Counted from the first letter of the stretch, positions 51,893 through 61,624 are shown. The stretch: 64,000 nt of DNA from Mycetocola miduiensis (GCF_900115155.1 NZ_FOVM01000001.1:62001-126000), one strand, 5' to 3'. Numbers and translations are program-made. Notes: generated from the letters alone by a model not told the origin.

Positions 51893-52765
51893 ATGACGAT
51901 CAACAAACTCGGCGTTCACGCTCTCGTCTTCTCCGGTGGAACGACACCGGACGAGGTGGCGTACACCGTCGGTGAAGCGAAGAAGGCCGGCTACGACATC
52001 CTTGAGATGTCGTTGCACGATGCCGTCAACCTCGATGTCGCCGCGGCGAAGTCGGCTCTCGATGACGCCGGGCTCGACATCGTCTGTTCTCGCGGGCTCG
52101 CCTTCGACGCGGATGTGTCGAGCAGCAACCCAGCGATCGTCGCCAGGGGCGCGAAGCTGCTGCAGAATTCGCTGCAGATCACCGCGGACCTCGGTGGAAC
52201 CCACTTCACCGGGGCGCTCTACAGCGCGCTCGGCAAGTACGGTCAGGCGCTGAGTTCTGCCGGACGTGCCAACGTCGTTGCCGTGCTGCAGGACCTGGCC
52301 AAGGACGCGAAGGAGAAGGGCATGACCCTCGGCCTCGAGGTCTGCAACCGGTACGAAACCAACGTCATCAACACCGCGAGCCAGGCTCTTACGCTCGCTG
52401 ATGACATCGGCGAAGACAATGTGCTGATCCACCTCGACACCTACCACATGAACATCGAGGAGGACGACTTCGTACGGCCGATCCTGCTCGCCGGCGACCG
52501 CCTCGGCTACGTCCACGTCGGCGAGAACCACCGCGGTTACCTCGGCAGCGGGCACCTCGACTTCATGTCGTTCTTCCACGCCCTCCAGCAGATCGGGTAC
52601 GCGGGCGCCATCACCTTCGAATCGTTCTCCTCCGCCGTGGTATCGCCGACCCTGTCGAACGACCTGGCGATCTGGCGCAACCTGTGGAACGACGGCCCGG
52701 CCCTCGCCAAGCATGCCCACACCTACATGAGCACCATGCTCGCGGCGAACCGTGGCGACTTCTAA
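51893..52765 (+). CDS. ketose 3-epimerase-like TIM-barrel protein 2
   Basis: A 290-residue paralogue of the preceding protein, closer in length to known D-psicose/D-tagatose 3-epimerases. Metal-site segments are LGLEVCNRYETNVINTASQ, LIHLDTYHMNIEEDD, GENHRGYLGSGHLD and AITFESFSSAV. ATG 51893 has AAGGAA upstream. Its end overlaps the kinase gene by 14 bases. Having two epimerases suggests that one accepts another epimer of the same sugar, or that they act in series (for example allulose to fructose). Confidence 0.88.
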   Translation: MTINKLGVHALVFSGGTTPDEVAYTVGEAKKAGYDILEMSLHDAVNLDVAAAKSALDDAGLDIVCSRGLAFDADVSSSNPAIVARGAKLLQNSLQITADLGGTHFTGALYSALGKYGQALSSAGRANVVAVLQDLAKDAKEKGMTLGLEVCNRYETNVINTASQALTLADDIGEDNVLIHLDTYHMNIEEDDFVRPILLAGDRLGYVHVGENHRGYLGSGHLDFMSFFHALQQIGYAGAITFESFSSAVVSPTLSNDLAIWRNLWNDGPALAKHAHTYMSTMLAANRGDF

Positions 52766-53444
52766 GCCCGAGTCGAGTACGGGCGACTGGGATGCCCTCG
52801 CGCGCCGGGCGATCGACCTGATCGGGTCGGAACGCCGGGTTCTCCTCGGCATCACCGGGAGCCCGGGTGCCGGCAAGACGACGCTTGCCCGCCAACTCGT
52901 CGACAGGATCAACGCGATCACAGAAGCTGGTGAGACCGCCCCTGTTGCCGTCTACCTGCCGATGGACGGTTATCACCTCGCGAACGCCACCCTCGACCGG
53001 CTCGGCATTCACGACCGCAAGGGAGCGATCGACACCTTCGACGGGTGGGGATTCGTGTCCCTGCTCCGCCGGGTACTCGTCGAGACCGACCACGAAGTGT
53101 ATGCCCCGAGTTTCGATCGCCGCGTGGACGAGGGCATCGCGGCGGAGATCGCTGTCGCGGCATCCGCTCGGATTGTCGTCGTCGAGGGCAACTACCTGCT
53201 CATCGACCGGGAGCCGTGGTCGCAGATCGCGCCACTGATGGCCGAGTCCTGGTTCTGCGAGACCTCGGAGTCGGAGCGACTGCGACGGCTCGTCGACCGG
53301 CACGAGCGGCACGGCCGTTCCGCGGAGGCCGCCGAAGCGTGGGCCCGCACAGTCGACGGCACCAATGCGCTCATGATCGAGCCGTCGAGGGAGCGGGCAA
53401 CGCTCATCATCTCAGGAGTCGATACCACCATCCTCTCGGCTTGA
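52752..53444 (+). CDS. FrcK-like P-loop sugar/nucleoside kinase
   Basis: A 230-residue kinase of the uridine-kinase-like P-loop family. Walker A GITGSPGAGKTTLARQL lies near residue 36; PMDGYHLANATLDRLG, VEGNYLLIDREPW and the LID-type basic segment RRLVDRHERHGRS are the family marks. FrcK of Sinorhizobium, encoded last in frcBCAK, is of this type, and here too the gene closes the operon. It probably phosphorylates the fructose (or related ketose) made by the epimerases. GTG 52752 starts inside the epimerase gene. Confidence 0.85.
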   Translation: MATSKPESSTGDWDALARRAIDLIGSERRVLLGITGSPGAGKTTLARQLVDRINAITEAGETAPVAVYLPMDGYHLANATLDRLGIHDRKGAIDTFDGWGFVSLLRRVLVETDHEVYAPSFDRRVDEGIAAEIAVAASARIVVVEGNYLLIDREPWSQIAPLMAESWFCETSESERLRRLVDRHERHGRSAEAAEAWARTVDGTNALMIEPSRERATLIISGVDTTILSA

Positions 53445-53548
53445 AGTCGCACAGAACTGAAGGGCCGGACGTGCCCCATACGGGGTGTTGCCCACCGGAT
53501 GGGCCGGTGGGAACATCGGCTCCATCGTCTGAGCATTGGAGTCCGACC

Positions 53549-54691
53549 ATGAGAAGCGACAATCCACGCCAGGGACGCCCAGTCGAGCAGTTAGGCAGCG
53601 CAGCGGGAACGAAACGCCGGGGAACGCCCGTCGTGCCGGCAGAAGGCACACCGGTGAGGTCGGAAGGAAGACATACCTCGACAAGAGTGCTCCCTGGCAA
53701 GCCGATCGGCCCGGGGAAGCCGATGACCATCCAGATCGAAGACGTCTGGCTTGGCGACCTCTTCGAGGGCAAGCGCGACGTACTTATCCTCTCCCGGGTA
53801 AAGGATCCCCGCGATCACCCCGAGGGGGTGAAGGCCCTGAACTGGTACCGCTCCGGCATGAAGCCCCGGCGGTTCCTGCCGGTTGACGCTGGGGAGGGTT
53901 CGAAGCTCGTCTACTACTCGGCTGCGGTTGACGCGCGGGAGCTGGACGTCTCGATCAAGATCGCGACCGACCACGCCTTCGACCCGGAGGTCGCCAAGAA
54001 ATGGGTCCAGACGGCGACCGGCGTCGCCGGGCTGCCGGCCTTTCTCGGCGCCGGCCCGCAAGGTCAGGCGATCGTGACTGCCGCGGGTGCCGCGCTAGAG
54101 ATCGGCGTCGATCTCATCGACAATCTCCTCGACGGTGAGCCGGTCAATCTCGGCTGGCAGATGAACATCGAGGCCACCCGCGAAGGAAACTTCCGGGGCG
54201 GATGGGTGCTGCTGACACCCGACTACATCAACGTGGAGGTGTCGGAGTTCCTGTGGTGGAAGGAGTCCGCTGAAGTCGAACTCGAGATCGACGGCGAGGA
54301 CTATGTCGTCGACGAGAACGGCAAGCTGCTGTGGCGGGACACCCGCAAGCGGGTCGAGGAGGACTGGCCTTACGCGCTCCTGAAGGTGGATGGAACCCGG
54401 GACGACGATCTCAAGAAGTGGAAGGCGATGGAGCTGACCGCTGAGCTGACGACACGATTCCTCAGTGCTGATCGCGGGCCGCTTCACACGGATGTGACGG
54501 ATGCCTTCGCAGCTTTCAACGATGTCCGGCTGACCCAGGAGATCGCAGCGCTCGACAAGAAGCTCGGTGCCAAGGGACTGACGGCGGCGAAGAAGAAGGA
54601 GCTCAAGGAAGAGAAGCAGAGCGCTATCGACAATCTTCAGGACGACTCGCTGCGCACCCTGCTGCTCCCGAAGGAGAAGGCGGCGAAGTAG
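53549..54691 (+). CDS. unknown protein, 380 aa
   Basis: ATG 53549 has GGAG seven bases upstream. The first 66 residues are low-complexity and basic (KRRGTPVVPAEGTPV). Then comes a strand-rich domain (IQIEDVWLGDLFEG, VKDPRDHPEGVKALNWYR, KLVYYSAAVDARELDVSIKI), a Gly-rich hydrophobic stretch (VAGLPAFLGAGPQGQAIVTA), a second strand-rich part (NIEATREGNFRGGWVLLTP) and a Lys-rich coil at the C-terminus (LDKKLGAKGLTAAKKKELK). I do not recognise a family. Isolated, with 104 bases before it and 217 after it. Confidence 0.7.
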   Translation: MRSDNPRQGRPVEQLGSAAGTKRRGTPVVPAEGTPVRSEGRHTSTRVLPGKPIGPGKPMTIQIEDVWLGDLFEGKRDVLILSRVKDPRDHPEGVKALNWYRSGMKPRRFLPVDAGEGSKLVYYSAAVDARELDVSIKIATDHAFDPEVAKKWVQTATGVAGLPAFLGAGPQGQAIVTAAGAALEIGVDLIDNLLDGEPVNLGWQMNIEATREGNFRGGWVLLTPDYINVEVSEFLWWKESAEVELEIDGEDYVVDENGKLLWRDTRKRVEEDWPYALLKVDGTRDDDLKKWKAMELTAELTTRFLSADRGPLHTDVTDAFAAFNDVRLTQEIAALDKKLGAKGLTAAKKKELKEEKQSAIDNLQDDSLRTLLLPKEKAAK

Positions 54692-54801
54692 AACCCGCTC
54701 GGTGCGCATAACTCAGCCAATCCGTCGCGTCGGTGGCCCTGGGAGGGAACTCCGGGCAGATCCGGCGGAATCCAGGCTGAATTGTGCACCGCCGTAGCTC
54801 T

Positions 54802-54824
54802 CGCAAACTTTGGAGGGTATTTTT
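54802..54824 (+). promoter_or_regulatory. motif shared with the acs upstream region
   Basis: CGCAAACTTTGGAGGGTATT at 54803-54822 corresponds to CGCAAGACTTTGGAGGGGTT at 20241-20260 except for one base insertion and one substitution. It lies about 85 bases before the DGPF gene. It may be a promoter or a regulator-binding site common to both genes. Confidence 0.45.
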
Positions 54825-54908
54825 CGAGGTGATGTCGATCCGGCACGATCCCATTCGACGCATAAGTAGAGGGACGCATCGGGCGGCCCCGGCACGAAGG
54901 AGAACACC

Positions 54909-55334
54909 ATGAAGTTCATGCTGATCATGCGCTCGACGGATGCCGCGAAGAAGGAATACGAGAAGGCCGACTTCGAGAAGATCATCAACGCGATGGGTGC
55001 ATACAACGAATCACTGATCAAGGCCGGCGTCTTGCTCTCCGGCGATGGGCTCGCCGACGACCTCAGTGACGCGTTCGTCGTCGACTTCAACACCGAGACA
55101 CCTCTCGTGACCGACGGCCCGTACGGCGAGACCCACGAGTTGTTCAGCGGCTTCTGGATCCTCGAAGTCGGCAGCAAGGAAGAGGCCATCGAGTGGGCAA
55201 CCCGCTGCCCCCTCGGCCCCGGCAGCAAGCTGGAGGTTCGCCGCGTCACCGACATGAGCGACTTCGCAGAGTTCGCCGACAACGAGTACCTGAAGAAAGA
55301 AGAACGCTGGCGCGAAGAGCTCGAGGCCAAGTAG
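54909..55334 (+). CDS. YciI/DGPF family protein
   Basis: A 141-residue single-domain protein of the YCII superfamily with the namesake motif TDGPYGETHELFSGFWILE. The N-terminus MKFMLIMRSTDAAKKEYEK and the C-terminal KLEVRRVTD are typical. The catalytic role is not established. Such genes accompany ECF42-type sigma factors, and here the sigma gene starts 10 bases after its stop. ATG 54909 has AAGGAGAA upstream. Confidence 0.92.
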   Translation: MKFMLIMRSTDAAKKEYEKADFEKIINAMGAYNESLIKAGVLLSGDGLADDLSDAFVVDFNTETPLVTDGPYGETHELFSGFWILEVGSKEEAIEWATRCPLGPGSKLEVRRVTDMSDFAEFADNEYLKKEERWREELEAK

Positions 55335-55344
55335 GCGGCATCTG

Positions 55345-56580
55345 ATGACCGCGGCAACCGACATCCGTCGCACGGTCGATGCCGTCTGGCGCATCGAGGG
55401 CGCCCGCATCGTCGCGACGCTCGCGAAGATGACCGGTGATGTCGGCCTCGCCGAAGACCTCGCGCAAGAGGCGGTCCTCGATGCGTTGAAGCAGTGGCCT
55501 GAGTCAGGCGTTCCGCAGAATGCGGGCGCCTGGCTCACGGCTATCGCCAAGCGCAAAGCCATCGATGGCTGGCGGCGGCGGGAGCGGCTCGACGAGCGCT
55601 ACCGTGCCATCGCCCACGACCTCGACCAGGCGGGCGAGGACGAGTGGCAGCCGATCGACGACGACGTACTCCGACTCGTCTTCACCGCGTGCCACCCGGT
55701 GCTGTCGCGCGAGGCGCAGGTGGCGTTGACCCTGCGGGTGGTCGCCGGTCTCACCACCGAAGAAATCGCCCGACTGCTGCTCGTGCCGGTAGCAACGGTG
55801 CAGCAGCGGATCGTTCGGGCGAAGAAGACCCTGTCCACCGCGAAGGTGCCGTTCGAAGCGCCCGAACCAGCCGAGTGGCCCGCCCGGCTCAGCGCTGTGC
55901 TCGGTGTCGTGTACCTGCTCTTCACCGAGGGCTACGCTGCGACAAGCGGGGACCGGTGGATCCGCACCGAGCTTGCCTCTGAAGCCCTACGGCTCGGCCG
56001 CGTGCTCGCAGGCCTGCTCCCCCGCGAACCCGAGGTGCATGGGCTCGTCGCGTTGATGGAGTTCCAGGCGTCGCGGTTCGCGGCCCGCACCGCGCGAGAC
56101 GGCAGCCCGATCCTCCTCGCCGATCAGGACCGGTCGCGGTGGGACCGCGCCCAGATCGGGCGCGGTCTGGCGGCGCTCCAGAAGGCGGATGCCGTGGGTC
56201 GCGGGCGAGGAAGTTACAGCCTGCAGGCGGCGATCGCCGAGTGCCATGCCACCGCGGCGAGCGTCGACGACACGGACTGGGAGCAGATCGTGCTGCTCTA
56301 CGAGGCACTCGGCCGGATCGCCCCGAGCCCGGTGATCGACCTCAACCGGGCGGTGGCGGTGTCGATGGCCACCGGCCCGGCGAACGCGCTCCGCATCGTT
56401 GACAGCCTCGTCGCCGAGGGGGCACTGCGCGGCTCGTACCTTCTGCCGAGTGTGCGTGGCGAGCTGCTCGCCCAGCTCGGCCGCGTCGACGAGGCCCGCT
56501 CCGAGCTGCTCACCGCCGCCCGACGCACCGCCAACGAGAAGGAACGCGCGGTCCTGGAAGCCAAAGCCCGGTCGCTTTAA
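55345..56580 (+). CDS. ECF42-type RNA polymerase sigma factor
   Basis: A 411-residue extracytoplasmic-function sigma factor. Region 2 (VWRIEGARIVATLAKM, GLAEDLAQEAVLDALKQWP) and region 4 (VALTLRVVAGLTTEEIARLL, VPVATVQQRIVRAKKTL) occupy the first 185 residues. A long C-terminal extension follows, with helical TPR-like repeats and the FTEGYAATSGD and EIDLNRAVAVS-type segments (here VIDLNRAVAVSMATGP) typical of ECF42. No anti-sigma gene lies nearby; ECF42 factors are thought to be controlled through this extension. Co-transcribed with the DGPF gene. Confidence 0.92.
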   Translation: MTAATDIRRTVDAVWRIEGARIVATLAKMTGDVGLAEDLAQEAVLDALKQWPESGVPQNAGAWLTAIAKRKAIDGWRRRERLDERYRAIAHDLDQAGEDEWQPIDDDVLRLVFTACHPVLSREAQVALTLRVVAGLTTEEIARLLLVPVATVQQRIVRAKKTLSTAKVPFEAPEPAEWPARLSAVLGVVYLLFTEGYAATSGDRWIRTELASEALRLGRVLAGLLPREPEVHGLVALMEFQASRFAARTARDGSPILLADQDRSRWDRAQIGRGLAALQKADAVGRGRGSYSLQAAIAECHATAASVDDTDWEQIVLLYEALGRIAPSPVIDLNRAVAVSMATGPANALRIVDSLVAEGALRGSYLLPSVRGELLAQLGRVDEARSELLTAARRTANEKERAVLEAKARSL

Positions 56581-56704
56581 GCCGGTGAGCCTCGTTGGCA
56601 ACGGATGCCGGCCTCTACCCGGGCTTACTTTTTGACCCGTCGAGGCTGTCCGCCGATCCAGTCAAGTGGTTGAACGCCTGCATTCAAGTCTTTACCGTGT
56701 CCCC

Positions 56705-56974
56705 ATGGCTACCACCGACAACATCCAGACACCATCGACGAGCAAGCGCTGGCTGATCACCGGTTCAATCCTGCTGGCCGTCGGGCTGATCCTCGTTGGG
56801 CTGTACACATTCCAGGGCACCAACACTCCTGTCGAAGGAAACGCACCCGCGGATGCCGCGTGGCAGACGGCTACGGTCGTCAGCGCCGCCCTCTTCACCG
56901 GTGCCGGCGTCGTACTCATCATCATCGGCATCCTGAAGCGTCGCACTCTGGCACGACAGCGGTCACGCTCCTAG
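56705..56974 (+). CDS. two-helix membrane protein, 89 aa
   Basis: ATG 56705. Two transmembrane helices (WLITGSILLAVGLILVGLYTF and ATVVSAALFTGAGVVLIIIG) are connected by a loop of about 25 residues outside the membrane; both termini are cytosolic, and the C-terminus is Arg-rich. No family recognised. Its stop codon overlaps the stop codon of the convergent spermidine-synthase-like gene (CTAG at 56971-56974). Confidence 0.7.
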   Translation: MATTDNIQTPSTSKRWLITGSILLAVGLILVGLYTFQGTNTPVEGNAPADAAWQTATVVSAALFTGAGVVLIIIGILKRRTLARQRSRS

Positions 56975-57681
56975 GGGCGTACCACGTTCGATGCCACATA
57001 GACCGTGTTCGAGGACGTGCCGCCGGTGAGCGGGTTCGCGAACGACACCACGTGCGCCTCGACGGTGTGAAACACGTCGCCGAGCAGGGCGGCGTACGCG
57101 TCGTCGGGCGGATCATCCGACCAGAGCGCGAACGCTCCCCCAGGCTCGAGGTGGGCAGCCGCCTGCCGGATGCCGGATGCCGTGTAGAAGCCCGCCGAGT
57201 TCTCGTTCAGCAAATGACGGGGCGAGTGGTCGATGTCGACGAGGATCGCGTCGAACAACGAGTCGGATGCCGGCGGGCGCCGCATCAGCGCGAAGAAATC
57301 GTCGTGGACAAGGCGGGTGCGGGCATCCGTCACGATCGGAGTCGAGACCGGCAGCAGCTCACGTTGGTGCCAGTCGATCACGGCATCGAGGGCGTCTACG
57401 ACGGTCATGCTGGCGACCCGATCGTGGGTGAGTACGGCTTCCGCGGTGTATCCGAGGCCAAGACCGCCGATCACGACGGTGAGGGCGTCGCCGGTCACCG
57501 CGGCAAGGCCGAGGTGGGCCAGTTCGATCTCCGCGACCGGGAAGAGGCTCGACATCAGGAATTCGTCGCCGAGCTTCACCTCATAGATGTCAACGTCGAG
57601 CGCGGGGTCGCGCCGGCGGCGCAGGCTCACCTCGCCGAGCGGGGTCTCCTGCCAGGCCAGCTCCTCGAAGCGCAGGCTCAT
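56971..57681 (-). CDS. spermidine-synthase-like protein
   Basis: A 236-residue Rossmann-fold aminopropyltransferase/methyltransferase-like protein: VVIGGLGLGYTAEAVL (nucleotide-binding loop), MTVVDALDAVIDWHQ, ILVDIDHSPRHLL and AFALWSDDPPDDAYAA. The catalytic aspartate in the gate region of true spermidine synthases is not obvious, so the function is open. The frame stays open upstream, but that part is a repeat cluster; ATG 57681 gives the natural N-terminus (MSLRFEELAWQETPLG). No ribosome site is visible. Confidence 0.82.
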   Translation of the reverse strand: MSLRFEELAWQETPLGEVSLRRRRDPALDVDIYEVKLGDEFLMSSLFPVAEIELAHLGLAAVTGDALTVVIGGLGLGYTAEAVLTHDRVASMTVVDALDAVIDWHQRELLPVSTPIVTDARTRLVHDDFFALMRRPPASDSLFDAILVDIDHSPRHLLNENSAGFYTASGIRQAAAHLEPGGAFALWSDDPPDDAYAALLGDVFHTVEAHVVSFANPLTGGTSSNTVYVASNVVRP

Positions 57682-58018
57682 CGGGTGCGGGGTGGTCGGG
57701 GGAAAGTGCGCATGCCCAATGGTCGCACCTTCCGCATCACCCAGACGCCCTCGGCTTCGCTTCGCTCCAGCCAGCGGAGCTCGCTGGAGGGACGCCCTTG
57801 GCTTCGCTTCGCTCCAGCCAGCGGACCTCGCTGGGGGAACCCACTTCCGCTCGCTGGAGGGAGCGACCCTTTTTCCGCTCGCTGGAGGGAGCGAAGCGAC
57901 CGAAGCGCGTCGGCCCACAGTCCTCGCCTCCCGCATCACCCAGACGCCCTTGGCTTCGCTTCGCTCCAGCCAGCGGAGCTCGTAGCGCTCAATCTTTCGA
58001 CCGATGTTGCCTCTAGCG
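57682..58018. repeat. cluster of GC-rich REP-like repeats
   Basis: A 337-base gap holds repeated units. A 52-bp unit occurs at 57732-57783 and 57931-57982 with one mismatch; a shorter version lies at 57791-57834. All contain CTTCGCTTCGCTCCAGCCAG. CGCTGGAGGGAGCGA, its reverse-complement theme, occurs at 57852-57866 and 57880-57894. The arms can pair into long hairpins. A single copy of the same family is in copB (40111-40138). No gene is supported in this stretch. Confidence 0.88.
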
Positions 58019-58498
58019 TCAGGATTCCGGAGACTGGTCCATTTCGGTGGCCTCGATCTCGCGTGCGCGTGCCGTCAGCTGTTCGAGAACTTCCTCGAAG
58101 ATCTGCATCTTCGCCGGCTCGATGGAGCCGTGGAGTTCCGCATCCCGCTCATTCGCGGCGCCGAGGAGCCCGGCGTAGATGTCCTTGCCCGACGCCGTGA
58201 GCGTAAGCCGGGTCGACCTCCGAGCGCCCGGTTCCCGCTCAATGTAGCCGCGTTCCACAAGCTTCGAGAGGATTCTGCTCATCTGTGCTTTGTCGACGCC
58301 GGCGCGGGCGGCCAGTCGGTTGACGGTGAGCTGCGGATCCTGTCCCAGCAGCCCGAGCGCGCTCCACTCGCCGAGGCTCACGTCGAACTCGCGCCGGTAC
58401 CGCAAACCAGCGCTGCGGGTGAGCGCGCCGGAGAGCGCCGTCAAACGATGGGTGAGAAGCTGCGAGATCGTCTTCTGCGTCTGTTTTCGGTTTCTCAA
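58019..58498 (-). CDS. MarR family regulator
   Basis: A 159-residue winged-helix regulator. The recognition part LTVNRLAARAGVDKAQMSRIL is followed by VERGYIEREPGARRSTRLTLT, the wing, with the usual helical dimerisation ends. It normally responds to aromatic or phenolic ligands. ATG at 58498 lies in a short basic start (MRNRKQTQK). It stands alone, leftward; target genes are not evident. VanZ-like gene in the other direction starts 182 bases away. Confidence 0.9.
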   Translation of the reverse strand: MRNRKQTQKTISQLLTHRLTALSGALTRSAGLRYRREFDVSLGEWSALGLLGQDPQLTVNRLAARAGVDKAQMSRILSKLVERGYIEREPGARRSTRLTLTASGKDIYAGLLGAANERDAELHGSIEPAKMQIFEEVLEQLTARAREIEATEMDQSPES

Positions 58499-58680
58499 AT
58501 CTTTCCCCCTTCACCCCGTCCGAGCAACACTACGCGACAAGGCCGCGCGGGACTTTCTTCCGGCTTCCTGCTGAGAGACTGCCCTCCGTCGGCGGCCATC
58601 AGCGTGCCCGGGCCACCGGCGGCGGAGTCCGGCCCCTAGACTGACGCACAACCGCTCGCCGATCAGCATCCGGAGGCCCC

Positions 58681-59115
58681 ATGTCGACTCGTGCCTCCCG
58701 AATCGTTGGCCTGTCCCTGCTGGGAATCATGCTCATCGGCGGGGCGCTGGTGATCCTGTGGCCGACGCCGGTCGATCGAGTGCTGAGCGGGTCGCTGCGC
58801 AGCTTCCTCGACCGGTTGCGTGCCGCCGGCCTGCCGGATCTTTTCCGCTACGGCGTTGTGGAGTTCGGCGCTAATGTGCTGCTGTTCGTTCCACTCGGTT
58901 TCGCGCTTGCCCTGCTCTTGCCGCGAGGCCGCCGATGGATTGCCGCGCTCCTGTGTGTTGCAGGCTCCTTCGCCGCCGAGTTCGCTCAGCTGATGCTGCG
59001 CCCGGAGCGCGTGGCCGATCCGACAGACGTGCTCGCCAACTCGATCGGCGGAGTGCTCGGCACCCTTCTAGCCGTCGCGCTGCAGTACCGCCGAGAACGG
59101 GTGAAACCGCAGTAG
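58681..59115 (+). CDS. VanZ-like membrane protein
   Basis: A 144-residue four-helix protein of the VanZ family: helix 1 IVGLSLLGIMLIGGALVIL, then VEFGANVLLFVPLGFALALLL, with the conserved NVLLFVPLG segment and WIAALLCVAGSFAAEFAQLML, plus DPTDVLANSIGGVLGTLL at the end. VanZ of glycopeptide resistance confers low-level teicoplanin resistance; most relatives are of unknown function and this is not evidence for resistance. ATG 58681. Confidence 0.88.
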   Translation: MSTRASRIVGLSLLGIMLIGGALVILWPTPVDRVLSGSLRSFLDRLRAAGLPDLFRYGVVEFGANVLLFVPLGFALALLLPRGRRWIAALLCVAGSFAAEFAQLMLRPERVADPTDVLANSIGGVLGTLLAVALQYRRERVKPQ

Positions 59116-59160
59116 CTACACGACCGTTCAAGCGAACGAAATCGGCACTCGACCTACGGG

Positions 59161-60549
59161 TCAGGACTGCAGGTACGCCCGCAACGCTTCACTCGCATCG
59201 CGCGGCACAAAGCCGGTCGCCTCGATCTTCGCCAGGTCGAGCGCACTGTTGTTCGGCCGCGGAGCGAGGCTCTTGCCAGCGGCGTACTCGGCACCGGTCA
59301 CGCCAGTGACGGCATCCTTGCCCACTCCGACGATGTCGAAGATCTCACGGGCGATATCCGCCCAGCTCATGACCGGTCCCTCATTGCTGACGTTGTACGT
59401 TCCGAATGGCGCCTTCGTCTCCACGAGGTGACGGATGCCTGCGGCCAGGTCATCCGCGAACGTCAAGCGCCCGAACTGGTCGTCGACGACGCTCGGCTTG
59501 ATGCCGCGCTGGGCGAGGGACTCCATGGTGCGGACGAAGTTCTGCCCTTCGCCCACGACCCAGCTGGTACGGACGACGTAGTGGCGCGGCACCGTGCTCA
59601 CGAGGGCGTCGGCCGCTGCCTTGGTCTGGCCGTAGACGCCGAGCGGGCTGAACGCCTCGGTCTCGACATGGGTTTCGGCGGTTCCGTCGAACACGTAGTC
59701 GCTCGACACGTGAACAAGGGTGAGCCGGTTCTCTGTCGCGATCCGGGCGAGCCGTGCCGTGGCCTCGACGTTGACTGCCCAGGCTGCACGCCGGCCTTCC
59801 GGCGTCTCAGCGGTGTCAACGGCGGTGTACGCGGCAGCGTTGATGATGGTGTCGTACTCGTTCCACTGCACCGCGTCGAAGTCGGACGGCTTCGTGAGGT
59901 CCAGGGTGGAGCGCGTGACGACATCCGCCTCGGGGAGAGCGGATCGCAGTGCAGTGCCGAGCTGTCCCCCACCGATGACGAGGGTCTTCAGACGAGGGAT
60001 CGGCACCACGTCGGCGAGGCGGGGGTGGGCCCGGTCCTTGGCCGAGGTTTCGGCTTCGTCCAGCGCGATCGGCCAGTCGATGGCGGCGGTTTCGTCGGCG
60101 AGGTTGATGAACGCGTACGAGGCATCCGGCGACCAGTGGTCGTTGACAAGGTAGGTGTATGCGGTGTCGGCCTCGAGGGTCTGGTAGCCGTTGGCGACTC
60201 CCCGCGGCACGAACACCGCCCGTGAGGCATCCACCTCGACGGTGAAGGTCGTGCCGTAGCTCGGGCCCTCACGCAGATCGACCCAGGCGCCGAAGATGCG
60301 GCCGGTGGCCACAGAAACGTACTTGTCCCACGGTTCAGCGTGCAGGCCGCGGGTGGTGCCGACGGCGTCGTTGAACGAGATGTTGTTCTGGACCGGCCCG
60401 AAGTCGGGCAGCCCCAGTTCGAGCATCTTCGACCGCTGCCAGTTCTCCTTGAACCATCCTCGGTTGTCGCCGTGGACGGGCAGGTCAACCACGAGCAGTC
60501 CGGGGATGCTCGACTCGGTCACGTTCAAGGATTTGCCGGTTTCAATCAC
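59161..60549 (-). CDS. rmlCD: fused dTDP-4-dehydrorhamnose 3,5-epimerase / reductase
   Basis: A 462-residue two-domain enzyme for dTDP-L-rhamnose. RmlC part (about residues 1-185): PGLLVVDLPVHGDNRGWFKENW, TTRGLHAEPWDKYVSVATG with the catalytic histidine, RGVANGYQTL. RmlD part (about 190-462): VIGGGQLGTALRSALPEAD, VHVSSDYVFDG, YGQTKAAADALV (YxxxK) and YNVSNEGPVMSWADIA. The order epimerase first, reductase second follows the pathway. I start at GTG 60549 because longer versions run into rmlB. It is the last gene of the leftward operon with rmlB 34 bases upstream. Confidence 0.9.
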   Translation of the reverse strand: MIETGKSLNVTESSIPGLLVVDLPVHGDNRGWFKENWQRSKMLELGLPDFGPVQNNISFNDAVGTTRGLHAEPWDKYVSVATGRIFGAWVDLREGPSYGTTFTVEVDASRAVFVPRGVANGYQTLEADTAYTYLVNDHWSPDASYAFINLADETAAIDWPIALDEAETSAKDRAHPRLADVVPIPRLKTLVIGGGQLGTALRSALPEADVVTRSTLDLTKPSDFDAVQWNEYDTIINAAAYTAVDTAETPEGRRAAWAVNVEATARLARIATENRLTLVHVSSDYVFDGTAETHVETEAFSPLGVYGQTKAAADALVSTVPRHYVVRTSWVVGEGQNFVRTMESLAQRGIKPSVVDDQFGRLTFADDLAAGIRHLVETKAPFGTYNVSNEGPVMSWADIAREIFDIVGVGKDAVTGVTGAEYAAGKSLAPRPNNSALDLAKIEATGFVPRDASEALRAYLQS

Positions 60550-60583
60550 GGAGGAAGCGTCTCTCTTCTGGTTGCTGAGCTGG

Positions 60584-61624
<1,041 letters not shown>

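Noticed and set aside
51356-52921. A 521-codon leftward open frame
   Set aside because: It is antisense to the two epimerase genes, which have clear motifs and operon context.
57682-57939. An 86-codon N-terminal extension of the spermidine-synthase-like protein
   Set aside because: This part lies in the repeat cluster, and the encoded peptide is repetitive; ATG 57681 starts the domain correctly.
58681-59115. Glycopeptide resistance through VanZ
   Set aside because: VanZ-like proteins are widespread without resistance, and no vanHAX-type genes are near.
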